This document shows, piece after piece, positions 17,660 to 26,540 of a DNA stretch of 64,000 bases. This DNA comes from DATFDN01 sp963767645 (lineage in GTDB: Bacteria > Pseudomonadota > Alphaproteobacteria > Acetobacterales > Acetobacteraceae): contig CAVYEW010000002.1 in the NCBI GenBank assembly GCA_963767645.1, forward strand, positions 62,001 to 126,000, read 5' to 3'. The position numbers were made by a program, and so were the translations under genes. The notes under the pieces were generated by a model. That model searched no databases. It was given only the letters and a program-made list of their open reading frames with translations, and was not told the DNA's origin. Position 1 is the stretch's first letter. Each line of letters begins with the position of its first letter.

Positions 17660-19036
17660 CTATGTGTAAGTGAACCTCGTGAAGATCTGCTCCATGCGCT
17701 TGAACGCTTTGTCGACCGCCTGGGCCGGGCTCATGCCGTTTTTCACGACATCCGCGACAGTTCCCTGCTGGAGCTGCTCGGCGGCCACCTGGCCCCAGGC
17801 GGGCGTGAAGCCCTCAAACGGCGGCAGCGTCGGGTTTAACACGGCCTCCTCGACGTAGGGTTTGAGGTGCGGATCGGACGACTGCAACCAGAAGGGGTCA
17901 TCCTTCACCACCTGCGGTATGGCCGGCACCCATCGGCCCAAGCCAGCCTTCAGGTTCTCGTCCATGACCTTTGGCTGCATCCAGTATTTCATGAGGTCCT
18001 TGGCCACTTCGACGCTCTTGGCTCCCTTGGGAATGAAGCCGCCTCCGACGCCGACCTGGCACGGAATCGGCGTCCCATCGGCGAAATTGGGCATGCCAAG
18101 CGTGACCGCCGCGAGGAAGTCCTGCTTGTTCTTTATCATCGCGAGCTCGGTCGAAAGTGTGCCGTCGAAGTCGACGATGAAGAGCTTCTCGTGGAACCCG
18201 TTGTTGTCGTCTGCGTCGTTCCAGCTTAGCGCCTCCGGGGGAACGAAGCCGCCCTTGTAGGCGTCCGCGAGAAAGGTGGTTGACTTGATCGCCGCGTCGC
18301 GGACCTGGGGATCATCGGTGTGGAGTTTGCCATCCGGCGTGACGATGCTCTTGCCGGCATTGGCGATCAGGAAATGCTGATACAAGTTGTTGCCGTCGTT
18401 CGGCCCGACCGTGGTTACTTGCAGGCCGAGAGCGTAAGCCCTCCGCATTCCCTTGCCGCGGAGCTCCTTCTGCATCGGCTTGAAGAAATCCCAGCGTGCG
18501 TCCCAGGTATTCGGTATGTCGGAAACCTTCGCGCCGGCTTTCTCGACAAGGTTGCCCCATATATGGAACGGCGTGCCTCCCTGCTTGATCGGACAGAGAT
18601 AGTAACCGCGCTTTTTCGTCACCTTGTTACCGAAGGTGGAACCCAGCTTCGCCGTGTCGCTGAGCTGGCTTTCATAAGGACCGACGACGTCGGTGACTTC
18701 CACGAACTTATCGTCCCAGGCGTTCTGGGCGATGATCGTCGCGGGCGCGTCCATGAAAATCAGATCAGGGACGTCGCCGCTGGTCAGAGCAGAGATTGTC
18801 TTCTGGTTCTGCGCCATGAACGGCATGATGCTGTAATCCAGCTTATTGCCGCTGGCTTTCATGTAGTCATCCGCGAGCTTCTTGAATGCGGCGTCCTCGG
18901 CTGGAATAAAGCCCTGATTGACCCACACGGTCGCGGTCTTGGCCGCCGCATTGGCGATGTAGGGCCGCACCAGTGCCGCGCCGGCCGCAAGGGCGACCGG
19001 CGCAGTGATGAAACCGCGCCGCGTTAGATGTTTCAT
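17660..19036 (-). CDS. ABC transporter extracellular solute-binding protein (family 1), Tat-type leader
   Basis: The 458-residue protein has a leader with a twin-arginine motif (Arg6-Arg7 in HLTRRGFITAPVALAAGAA), suggesting folded export by the Tat pathway. The mature part has the UgpB/MalE-like pattern TVWVNQGFIPAEDAAFKKLA, TSGDVPDLIFMDAP and GVGGGFIPKGAKSVEVAKDL. It would capture a sugar or polyol in the periplasm and deliver it to the permeases downstream. No gene for an ATP-binding subunit lies anywhere in the window, so the system must borrow one. The ligand is unknown. Confidence 0.9.
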   Translation of the reverse strand: MKHLTRRGFITAPVALAAGAALVRPYIANAAAKTATVWVNQGFIPAEDAAFKKLADDYMKASGNKLDYSIMPFMAQNQKTISALTSGDVPDLIFMDAPATIIAQNAWDDKFVEVTDVVGPYESQLSDTAKLGSTFGNKVTKKRGYYLCPIKQGGTPFHIWGNLVEKAGAKVSDIPNTWDARWDFFKPMQKELRGKGMRRAYALGLQVTTVGPNDGNNLYQHFLIANAGKSIVTPDGKLHTDDPQVRDAAIKSTTFLADAYKGGFVPPEALSWNDADDNNGFHEKLFIVDFDGTLSTELAMIKNKQDFLAAVTLGMPNFADGTPIPCQVGVGGGFIPKGAKSVEVAKDLMKYWMQPKVMDENLKAGLGRWVPAIPQVVKDDPFWLQSSDPHLKPYVEEAVLNPTLPPFEGFTPAWGQVAAEQLQQGTVADVVKNGMSPAQAVDKAFKRMEQIFTRFTYT

Positions 19037-19195
19037 GGTCGTGGCCTCCCTGGCCGCGTCGGCTGCTTACGCAGCTCATATTGGTTTCTTCTGCCACACG
19101 GCGGCGCCCAAGGCAAACGCTCCCGTCCGCCGCCAGCCTCTCCGGGCGCGGCCTTGGCGCCTTCCCGCCCGGCGGCTAAACGAAAAGCACACAAC

Positions 19196-19970
19196 ATGGT
19201 GGTGGCCGTGAGCACGGACCCAGCACTCGAAGAACGCCTCGCCGCGGCTCTCGCGCGGCTCATCCTCGATCCCACCGCGCCGCCCGCGCGCCACATCGCC
19301 GTGGGCGCGGCCAGTCCGATCCCGGCCGCCGCCTGCTGGCTGGTGCAGGGCGCTCGGCCATCCAGTGCGCCTCTCGCTGCTGCACAAGCAGACCGGCAAC
19401 CCGTTCACGTCCGGCACCCGCGAGCTGTTCGACCTCGCGGGACAGGGCCGCATCGACCTGTTCTTCCTGGGCGGCGGGCAGATCGACGGGCAGGCCAACA
19501 TCAACCTGATCGGCACCGGGGAGTGGCCGGGGACGGGCGCGCGCTTTCCCGGCAGCTTCGGCTCGGCGTTCATGTACATGATGACGCCGCGCACGATCCT
19601 GTTCCGCGAGGAGCACTCGCGCCGCGTCCTTGTCCCGCGCCTCGATCTCGTCTCCGCGCCCGGCGTCTCGCCGCCCGGCGTGTATCGCCGGGGCACCGCG
19701 CAGGCGCTGCTGACCGGGCGGTGCGTGTTCCGCTTCGACCCGGCGCGTGGGCGCTTCACGCTCGCCTCGGTCCACCCCGGCGAGACCGCCGAGACGGTGC
19801 GCGCCGCCACCGGATTCGACTACGACGAGCCGCCAAGCATTCCCGTGACACCCGACCCGACCGAGACCGAGATTGCGCTTTTGCGAGGGACGGTCTGTGA
19901 CGAGATGCTGGAGACCTATCCCGCTTTCTGCCGCCGCGTCTGGGGACGCGAGAAGGAGCAAGCCGCCTGA
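19196..19970 (+). pseudogene. CoA-transferase family protein, beta subunit, frameshifted
   Basis: The N-terminal part (from MVVAVSTDPALEERLAAALA) runs in one frame to about 19363. The rest (VRLSLLHKQTGNPFTSGTRE, FFLGGGQIDGQANINLIGTG, FPGSFGSAFMYMMTPR) runs in another. Removing the single A at 19364 restores one 257-residue protein of the GctB/IpdB-like family, partner of the alpha subunit at 13181. Its stop overlaps the ATG of the CaiB gene (TGATG). It is either a sequence error or a real loss of function that would disable the CoA-transferase. Separation of alpha from beta by the antisense transporter block makes either reading plausible. Confidence 0.8.
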
Positions 19971-21205
19971 TGGATGACGCCGCCACCGCCAAGCCCGGCA
20001 AGGGCCTCGCCCGCTCCCCCGGCGCGCTCGCCGGGCTGAAGGTGATCGACCTGACCCGCGTGCTGGGCGGGCCGTACTGCACCATGATCCTCTCCGATCA
20101 CGGCGCCGAGGTCATCAAGATCGAGCCGCCGCAGGGCGACGAGGTGCGCGACTGGGGGCCGCCGTTCCTCGACGGCGACGCGAGCTACTTCATCGGCATC
20201 AATCGCAACAAGCGCTCCCTCGCGCTCGATCTCGGCAAGCCGGAGGGCAAGGCGGTGCTGCTGCGGCTGCTGGAGGACGCCGACATCCTGGTCGAGAACT
20301 TCAAGCCCGGTTCGATGGAGAAATGGGGCCTCGGCTACGAGACGGTTCTGGCGCCGTGCTTCCCCGGCCTGATCCATTGCCGCATCTCCGGCTTCGGCGC
20401 CGACGGGCCGCTTGGCGGGCTGCCGGGATACGACGCGATCCTGCAGGCGATGACCGGGCTGATGAGCGCGAACGGCGACGCGGCCACCGGGCCGATGCGC
20501 ATGGGCACGGCCATCGTGGACATGGGGACGGGCCTCTATGCCGCTGTCGGCATCCTGATGGCGCTGCACGAGCGGACGCGCTCGGGGCGCGGGCAGTATC
20601 TCGACATGGCGCTCTATGATTGCGGCCTGTCGCTGCTGCATCCGCAGGCGCCCAACTACTTCCTGAGCGGCAAGCGGCCGGTGGGCACGGGCAATCCGCA
20701 CCCGAACCTGGTCCCGTACGACAAGTTTCCGACGCGGACCTGCGAGATCTTCATTGCCAGCGGCAATAACACCCAGTTCCGCCGGATGTGCGAGATGATC
20801 GGCCGCCCGCATTTGCCCAACGATCCGCGCTTCGCCAATAACGGGGAGCGCAACATCAACCGCGACGCGCTGACCGTGGAGTTGAAGGCGGCGTTCGCCG
20901 ATCAGGACGGCCACGAGATCGCGCTGCGCCTGATCCGCGGCGGCGTGCCGGCGGGGCCGGTGTTGTGGACCGATGAGGCGACCGATGCCCCACATACCGC
21001 GCACCGCGAGATGGTCACGGAACTCGGCGAGTACAAGGGCCTCGGCACGCCGATCAAGCTGTCCCGCACCCCCGGCGGCACCCGCGCCGCCCCGCCCAAG
21101 TTCGGCGAGCACGGGGCCGAGATCCTGGCCAGGCACGGCTACAGCGCCGAGGAGATCGCGCGGATGCAGGAGAGCGGGGTGGTGCTGAGCCGGCGGCGGA
21201 GCTGA
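19970..21205 (+). CDS. CaiB/BaiF (class III) CoA-transferase
   Basis: The 411-residue protein has the family hallmarks LAGLKVIDLTRVLGGPYCTM, GAEVIKIEPPQGDEVRDWGP, DILVENFKPGSMEKWGLGYE, GFGADGPLGGLPGYDAILQA and VDMGTGLYA, which contains the conserved catalytic Asp. Class III enzymes move CoA between carboxylic acids without a covalent ping-pong complex on free CoA. It probably activates the pathway substrate or recycles CoA from a product. It is translationally coupled to the CoA-transferase beta gene and followed 36 bases later by an MFS gene. Confidence 0.92.
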   Translation: MDDAATAKPGKGLARSPGALAGLKVIDLTRVLGGPYCTMILSDHGAEVIKIEPPQGDEVRDWGPPFLDGDASYFIGINRNKRSLALDLGKPEGKAVLLRLLEDADILVENFKPGSMEKWGLGYETVLAPCFPGLIHCRISGFGADGPLGGLPGYDAILQAMTGLMSANGDAATGPMRMGTAIVDMGTGLYAAVGILMALHERTRSGRGQYLDMALYDCGLSLLHPQAPNYFLSGKRPVGTGNPHPNLVPYDKFPTRTCEIFIASGNNTQFRRMCEMIGRPHLPNDPRFANNGERNINRDALTVELKAAFADQDGHEIALRLIRGGVPAGPVLWTDEATDAPHTAHREMVTELGEYKGLGTPIKLSRTPGGTRAAPPKFGEHGAEILARHGYSAEEIARMQESGVVLSRRRS

Positions 21206-21241
21206 TCTGGGCGGCCCTTTCCCGATCCCTAGAACCGGCCG

Positions 21242-22504
21242 ATGCGCATCCTCGCCCCGCTCCGCGATCCGCCGGTGGCACTGCTCTGGGGCGGGCTCTC
21301 GCTCTCGGCGGTGGGAGATCAGCTCTATGCCGTCGCGCTGACCTGGATCGCCGTCGGCGTGCTGGGAGCGGCGGCGGGGTACCTGTCCGCTCTGGGCGCC
21401 GCCTGCGTGCTGGGGACCGCGCTGCTTGCCGGGCGCTGGGCGGATAGCTGGGAGCAGCGGACCGCCATGATCGGGGCCGATCTGGCTCGAGGATTGGTGC
21501 TGGTCCTTGTCGTGCTGGACTGGAGCCTGCGCGGCCGGCCCTCCGCGGCGGCGCTCGCCGTGGCGACGGTCGTGCTGGCTGCCGGGCAGGCGATCTTCCG
21601 GCCGGCGCTGCAAAGCCTGTTGGCGCCCCTGGTATGCGATCCCGCCCGCCTGCCCGCGGCCAATGCGCTGCTGGACACCACGGAGCGCATCGCCCGCCTG
21701 CTCGGCCCCGGCCTGGTCGCGTCCCTCGCGGCGGTGATTCCGGTCAAGCATTTCCTCTCCCTGGACGCAGCGAGCTTCGCTCTCTCAGCCGCGGCGTTGC
21801 TGCTCATCGGGCGGTTGCGCCCGTTGCTGGGACTGCGGCGCGACGGCCCGCGCGACGGAATGCTTGCCTCCATCGCCCGCGGCTTCCGCAGCGTCCGCTT
21901 CCATCCCGTGCTGCGCCTGGAGTTGCAGGTCAGCGGCGCCATCAACGGCGCCTGGTACGCCATCCTGTTTCTCGGCCTGCCGCTGGCGATCGCGCGGCAC
22001 GTGCCGGGTGGCGCGGGGCTCGGCGCCTACGGCCTGGTGATCTCGGCCTATGGCTGCACGAATCTGGCGGCGACCCTGGTCGTCGGCGGCCGACCGATGC
22101 CGCGCAACCCCGGGCGGATGGTTTTCTCCGGCAATTTCGCGCTCGGCACCGGGCTGATGCTGATGGGGCTTGCGGCGGCGGCACCTCTGCCGGACGCCGT
22201 TGCGGTCGCGTGCTTGGCGGCGGCAGCGGGGGTGGCAGCGATCGGCGGTCCGATGCACGACATCCCCATCGCGGTGCTGCGGCAGACGGAGCTGCCGCGT
22301 GCCGACGTGCCGGCGGCGATGCGCGCCTCCCTGGTCGTGGGGAATGGCGGAACGCTGCTGGCGATGCTGGCCGCTCCTCCGGCCTATGCGGCCTTGCCGG
22401 TGCCGGCCGTCATGGCGGGCTGCGCGGCGCTCATTCTCGGCATCGCCCTTCTCGGATTGGCACGGTTCGCAGGCGGCACCACGGCGGGCCAGCCGGCACG
22501 ATGA
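21242..22504 (+). CDS. MFS transporter
   Basis: The 420-residue protein has about 12 hydrophobic segments and an N-terminal LLWGGLSLSAVGDQLYAVAL, typical of the EntS/MefE-like branch of the major facilitator superfamily. The loop between helices 2 and 3 reads AGRWADSWEQR, matching the superfamily's GxxxDRxGRR-type signature. It is likely an exporter or a substrate-uptake protein for the upstream CoA-ester pathway, given same-strand proximity to the CaiB gene. The substrate cannot be assigned. Confidence 0.85.
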   Translation: MRILAPLRDPPVALLWGGLSLSAVGDQLYAVALTWIAVGVLGAAAGYLSALGAACVLGTALLAGRWADSWEQRTAMIGADLARGLVLVLVVLDWSLRGRPSAAALAVATVVLAAGQAIFRPALQSLLAPLVCDPARLPAANALLDTTERIARLLGPGLVASLAAVIPVKHFLSLDAASFALSAAALLLIGRLRPLLGLRRDGPRDGMLASIARGFRSVRFHPVLRLELQVSGAINGAWYAILFLGLPLAIARHVPGGAGLGAYGLVISAYGCTNLAATLVVGGRPMPRNPGRMVFSGNFALGTGLMLMGLAAAAPLPDAVAVACLAAAAGVAAIGGPMHDIPIAVLRQTELPRADVPAAMRASLVVGNGGTLLAMLAAPPAYAALPVPAVMAGCAALILGIALLGLARFAGGTTAGQPAR

Positions 22505-22520
22505 ATGGAGAAGGCGGGCA

Positions 22521-23084
22521 TTACCGCTTCGGCCAGGCCATCTCCAGGCCGGAGGCGAGGCGGGCACGCCAGCGGCGGAACCGTTGGCTCACCGCGCCGC
22601 CCGGGCGCGTGGAGCGGCGCAGCCGGATCAGCACCAAGCGCCGCGCCGGGGCGAACTTCGCGAGCAGGGCCGCGCGCGCGCGCAGCACCGCATGGTGGAG
22701 GCGGGCGAACCAGCGGACCCGCAGCAGGGCTGGCTCGCAGGCCTGGTAGATCCAGACCAGAATCAAGGTGGCCACACCCTTGCCCAGCACCACGAGCATC
22801 GTCGCGGCGGCGACGTGGCCCTTGGCCAGCAGGAACGCTGTGCCGAACTCCGAGGCGTGGCTGAACAGCTCGGGCACCAGGAACAGCGGCAGCGCGACGC
22901 TGGGGGGCAGGAGACCGAGCCAGAGATGCAACGTCTTGATGAGCGGAAGCCCGGCAAGCCCGCGCAGTACGGCACGCGAACCCTGCCAAAGGACATTCTC
23001 GCCCAGCACCAACATCAGCGCCGGCACCAGCAGCAGCAGGTCCAGCATCCAGGCCAGAAGACGCCGGGGCAGCGAATCCACCAT
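22521..23084 (-). CDS. Conserved hypothetical membrane protein
   Basis: The 187-residue protein has three to four hydrophobic segments (MLDLLLLVPALMLVLG, SVALPLFLVPELFSHA and VAAATMLVVLGKGVATLIL). It ends in a strongly basic C-terminal tail of about 60 residues rich in Arg (such as RRLVLIRLRRSTR) that probably faces the cytoplasm. I do not recognise a family. It converges with the MFS gene and lies downstream of the FecR-like gene on the same strand. Confidence 0.65.
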   Translation of the reverse strand: MVDSLPRRLLAWMLDLLLLVPALMLVLGENVLWQGSRAVLRGLAGLPLIKTLHLWLGLLPPSVALPLFLVPELFSHASEFGTAFLLAKGHVAAATMLVVLGKGVATLILVWIYQACEPALLRVRWFARLHHAVLRARAALLAKFAPARRLVLIRLRRSTRPGGAVSQRFRRWRARLASGLEMAWPKR

Positions 23085-23150
23085 TCTTTCTCGCCCGCGA
23101 AGGCTAAGCGCTTCGCGGGGCGCCGTGAAGTCAAAACGTTCGGCGGACGC

Positions 23151-25403
23151 TCATGGTTGGCCGGGACGCTTTTCCTGGTGTGGCGCCGGATGGGGCGCCG
23201 CTGCGTGCATCACCGGCGCCTGGGCTGCGGGAGCTGGGTGCGGCGCGGGCGGCGGCGGAGCTGGGGCGTGCGGCGGCTCGGGGCGGACCGAAACCGGGGC
23301 CGGATGGACGGGGGGCGCCGGTGCAGGAACTGGAGCCGGGTGGGCAATGGGCGCTGGCGCTGCCGGGTGAACGGCGGGCGCGACCGGGGCTTGCGGGTGG
23401 ACGGGCTGTGCAGGCGGCGCTTGGTGGAGGGCAGGGGGTGCCGCTGGGTGAACCGGTGCCGCAACCGCCGGATGGATCGCAGAAGGGGCTACCGGATGCG
23501 GCGTCGGCGGAGCCATGCTCGCGCCGGGTGAGATCGGGACGTGCGGCCCCGGCGCGGGCGCTGCATGCGGCACCGACATCGGAGCCGGCGGCGCGACGGG
23601 CCGCGCCGAGGCCGGTTCGGCGTGCGTCGCCGGCGTGGCGTGCATCGCCGGCGGGATTGTCGGCGCGCTCCGAGCTACGGCATTTGGCGAAGGCGGCGCA
23701 TGCGCGCTCTCCGGTACGCGGGCTTCGGCGCCTTGCACCGGCGGGCGGGCGCCGGGCGGGCGCAGCGCGGGGACGGTCTCGGCGGGATGGGACGCGGCGG
23801 GGGCAGCGGCCAGCGCGTGCCCGCCCGCGATCCCCGGCGCGTTGGCGGAACCGGCTGGCTGGCCGGCTGGAGGACTCGCGGTCCCGCCATGCCGCAACGG
23901 CGGGACCGCGGCGGGTCGCGCAGCCGCGCCCGGCACGCCTGGCGCCTGCGCTTGCGCGCGGATAACCGGGCCGGGCGCGGGTCGCGCCGGAGCGATGCCC
24001 GCCGGAGGGGGCACGGCCTGAACGGCGCGCGCCACCGCCGGCGTCACCCCCGCGGTCGCCGTGGTGGGGGGAACGGGCTGGCGGCCAATCACCGGCCGCG
24101 CGGCAGCCAGGATCTGCGGCGTTGCCGGCCGGGCCTCGCTCGCCACCGGCCGCGACGTCGCCATTGCCGCCGCGGGCACCACGGTCGCGCCGGCGACGTT
24201 GCGGAATTGGTTGATGGTCACGTTGTTGTTGGTCGTATTCACCACGTTGGTGATCTGGGTGACGTTGGCCACATTCCGGACGTTCACGTCCCGCTCGTAG
24301 CGGGGCCCGGCGTGGAACCACGGCCGATACGCCTCGCCGGGGCCGAGCGGCACCCAGCCGACCGAGCCGCTGCTGAGCAGCACCGCCGTCACCCCGACCG
24401 CCGCGCCGATGCCGAAGAACGTCACCAGCGCCGGCGCATAGACCGGATAGCTCGGCGCCTCGGCCACTGGCTCGGAACGCCCCGGCGCCCAGGCCCAGCG
24501 GCCGTCGATATCCACCCAGCGCCCGTAATGGAAGGGCGCGAAGCCCCACGGGTCGGCATCGACCCAGGTCCAGCCCCAGGGCGCGACATAGGCCCAGTGC
24601 CCTTCCCGATACGGCACCCAGCCGGCATGGACCTCCGGATACCAGACCTGGCCGTATTGCGGGGTCTGCGACCAGGCGCCGTAGTCGGCGAGTTCCGCCC
24701 CGCCCGGCATCTGCGCGACCAACGGCGGAGGCGGCGTGCGCGCAGGACGAGGCCGCTCCTCATCCAGCACATGATCGACAAAGGGGTCGCGCGCCGCCGT
24801 CACGAGCTGGATTTGGAACGGCGCTTCAGCGCCCGTGACCTCGGCGGTTTGCCCGGCCGGCACATCGCCCGACAGGCCATCGGTCAGCGTGGCCGCACCT
24901 TCCAGCACGGTGATCCGCGTCGGCGCTTCGGTGTCGCCGGCGATCACCGCGTACCGCCCAGGCGCGGCGATGGTCACGGCGCCGCGCGGCGTGACCAGCG
25001 TGTAGGTCTCGCCCGGCATCAGGGCGCGCAGCCGCAGATAGGCCTCGCCCTGCGGCAGGGTCGCGGTGAAGCTGCGCTCGTCGAGAGCGTTGACCTCGAT
25101 CTCGGTCCCGCCGTTCATCACCAGGTCGGTGGCGGAGAGGTCGATCCGCGCCTCCGCGCCGGGCTCGGTCCAGAAACCCTCGCCCGACGTGACCGGATAG
25201 TTCACTGCCGCCGGGCTCCAGGCGTCGGCGCCCTCCGCATGGAAGGACACGGTGCCGCGGGCGCTGGTGAGGGCGCCGACGCGGGCCGGCGGGCTGACCT
25301 CGTCCGAAGAGGTCTGGGCGCGGGCGGGCGGGAGCAGCGAGACCGACAGGCTGGCCGTCGTCGCTAGTGCCGCCAGGCGGAACAGGGTGGTTTCGCGTCG
25401 CAT
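23151..25403 (-). CDS. FecR/DUF6600-domain secreted protein with long Pro/Ala-rich tail
   Basis: The 750-residue protein starts with a signal peptide (FRLAALATTASLSVSLLPPA). A FecR-like beta domain follows at about residues 40-180 (ARGTVSFHAEGADAWSPAAV, TLVTPRGAVTIAAPGRYAVI). Next is a DUF6600-type Trp/Tyr/Pro-rich segment (VHAGWVPYREGHWAYVAPWG, WTWVDADPWGFAPFHYGRWV). A hydrophobic helix (VTFFGIGAAVGVTAVLL) comes next. From about residue 420 to the end, a low-complexity region of Pro, Ala, His and Gln follows. Such tails suggest an extended periplasmic or envelope-spanning spacer. The function is unknown. A tiny lipoprotein gene is divergent from it. Confidence 0.82.
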   Translation of the reverse strand: MRRETTLFRLAALATTASLSVSLLPPARAQTSSDEVSPPARVGALTSARGTVSFHAEGADAWSPAAVNYPVTSGEGFWTEPGAEARIDLSATDLVMNGGTEIEVNALDERSFTATLPQGEAYLRLRALMPGETYTLVTPRGAVTIAAPGRYAVIAGDTEAPTRITVLEGAATLTDGLSGDVPAGQTAEVTGAEAPFQIQLVTAARDPFVDHVLDEERPRPARTPPPPLVAQMPGGAELADYGAWSQTPQYGQVWYPEVHAGWVPYREGHWAYVAPWGWTWVDADPWGFAPFHYGRWVDIDGRWAWAPGRSEPVAEAPSYPVYAPALVTFFGIGAAVGVTAVLLSSGSVGWVPLGPGEAYRPWFHAGPRYERDVNVRNVANVTQITNVVNTTNNNVTINQFRNVAGATVVPAAAMATSRPVASEARPATPQILAAARPVIGRQPVPPTTATAGVTPAVARAVQAVPPPAGIAPARPAPGPVIRAQAQAPGVPGAAARPAAVPPLRHGGTASPPAGQPAGSANAPGIAGGHALAAAPAASHPAETVPALRPPGARPPVQGAEARVPESAHAPPSPNAVARSAPTIPPAMHATPATHAEPASARPVAPPAPMSVPHAAPAPGPHVPISPGASMAPPTPHPVAPSAIHPAVAAPVHPAAPPALHQAPPAQPVHPQAPVAPAVHPAAPAPIAHPAPVPAPAPPVHPAPVSVRPEPPHAPAPPPPAPHPAPAAQAPVMHAAAPHPAPHQEKRPGQP

Positions 25404-25528
25404 GGGGTGCTCGTCTATGACGATTTCGTTATCAAGCGGAAGCGTGGCGGAATCCCGTCCTTGTGCGCCATCAGAACGCCGCGTGTCCGCACCAATTAAG
25501 GGCTCTCTGAGCGAAGGAGCACCGAGCG
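25404..25528. promoter_or_regulatory. Divergent intergenic region between FecR-like and lipoprotein genes
   Basis: These 125 bases separate two divergent envelope genes and are locally more AT-rich (tctatgacgatttcgttatc) than their flanks, which fits a promoter region. A ribosome-type sequence (gcgaaggag) precedes the lipoprotein ATG. I do not assign exact -35/-10 boxes. Confidence 0.35.
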
Positions 25529-25747
25529 ATGCGCAGGCTGTTTCGTCCCCGCCTCCTGGCCCCCGCCCTGGCGATCGCCGCGGCAGCGGCGCTCGGCGGC
25601 TGCGTGGCCTATCCAGCGCCCTACGGCGGCTACTACGGCACTTATGCGTATAGCGCCCCGTATTATTACCAACCCGCGCCGGTCTTCGGCTTCAGCTTCG
25701 GGGGCTGGGGAGGCCACGGCGGCTATTGGCACGACCGGTGGCGCTGA
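25529..25747 (+). CDS. Small Gly/Tyr-rich lipoprotein
   Basis: The 72-residue product has a lipoprotein signal peptide with the lipobox LGGC (Cys25-26 region, followed by VAYPAP), predicting acylation and membrane anchoring. The mature part is only about 47 residues and is dominated by Tyr, Gly and Pro (YGGYYGTYAYSAPYYYQP), ending HGGYWHDRWR. Small Tyr/Gly lipoproteins of this kind are common in Alphaproteobacteria but have no assigned role. Divergence from the FecR/DUF6600 gene, which also carries Trp/Tyr/Pro repeats, suggests a joint envelope function. Confidence 0.75.
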   Translation: MRRLFRPRLLAPALAIAAAAALGGCVAYPAPYGGYYGTYAYSAPYYYQPAPVFGFSFGGWGGHGGYWHDRWR

Positions 25748-25761
25748 GCCGGCAGCGGAGA

Positions 25762-26434
25762 TCACCGGCACCTGCCGGCGAAGACGAACCAGCCGGCGTT
25801 CCAATCGAACGCGTTGATCCCAAGGAGCCCCAGGAGCTTCTTGGGCTCCGTGCGGGCCCATGCCAGGCGGTGGGCGTACTCGAGCGGCGTCCGGCCGGCG
25901 ATCGCCGAGGCGGCGACCCGGCGGATGCTGAGATATATCGAGCGCCGTCCCATAGCGCTCGCGCACCTCCTGCTCGGTGCGGAAGTGCCGGACATGGGTG
26001 GGATAGTCGAAGTTCGGCACGCTGCAGACGAACGCCGTGCCGCGCGGCCAGAGCGAGATGACGTCGAGATCATCATGGATGTGCTCCAGCACCTCGGCAC
26101 AGACGATGCATCCGTAATCGCCGCGATAGCTTTCCGCTGACAGGGCATTGCCGACGAAGACATCGGCCTTCGGCACGCGAGCCCGCGCATGGGCGACCCC
26201 GGCCGGGCTGAGATCGAAGCCGCGATAGGCGATATTCGCGTTGCTGAGCAGAAGCTCCGCGAACAATCCGCTCCCGCAGCCGACTTCCAGCACAGATTTG
26301 GCGCCGCTGGCCGCGACGAGTCCGAGCATGGTGCGGAACAGCCTGCCATAGATGGCGCTGGCCCTTGCGCCGCCATCCAACTCGACCGTTTCGTGCAGCG
26401 CATCGTACACGCCGACACCGGCTTGCTGGCCCAA
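25762..26434 (-). pseudogene. Class I SAM methyltransferase, frameshifted near its C-terminus
   Basis: The main frame encodes a Methyltransf_23/12-like domain: SVLEVGCGSGLFAELLL (motif I), YRGFDLSPAGVAHARARV, then CAEVLEHIHDDLDVISLWP. Around 25930 the coding signal passes to another frame that ends RLAWARTEPKKLLGLLGINA and AGWFVFAGRCR. The start is uncertain: no ATG lies in frame, and I used a TTG at 26434; a GTG at 26410 is an alternative. Local G+C is lower than the genomic average. It is either an acquired, decaying gene or carries a sequence error. The substrate is unknown. Confidence 0.65.
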
Positions 26435-26540
26435 ATCCGCCTCCGACCCGGATAGCTGTCCCGGCGCGGTACTGGACCGGCGTTGCCCGCGGCGTTTCTG
26501 GCGCGCAAAACTGGCGCGAAATCGTTTTGGGGGAACGTGA

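Noticed and set aside
19916..21751. A 611-residue minus-strand frame across the CaiB and MFS genes
   Set aside because: Composition is His/Gln/Arg-rich, with no motifs; the plus-strand genes have full family signatures.
23541..25367. A 608-residue open frame on the plus strand, antisense to the FecR-like gene
   Set aside because: It is Arg/His/Pro-rich without domains and is a by-product of the high-GC antisense strand of a real gene with a signal peptide and recognisable domains.
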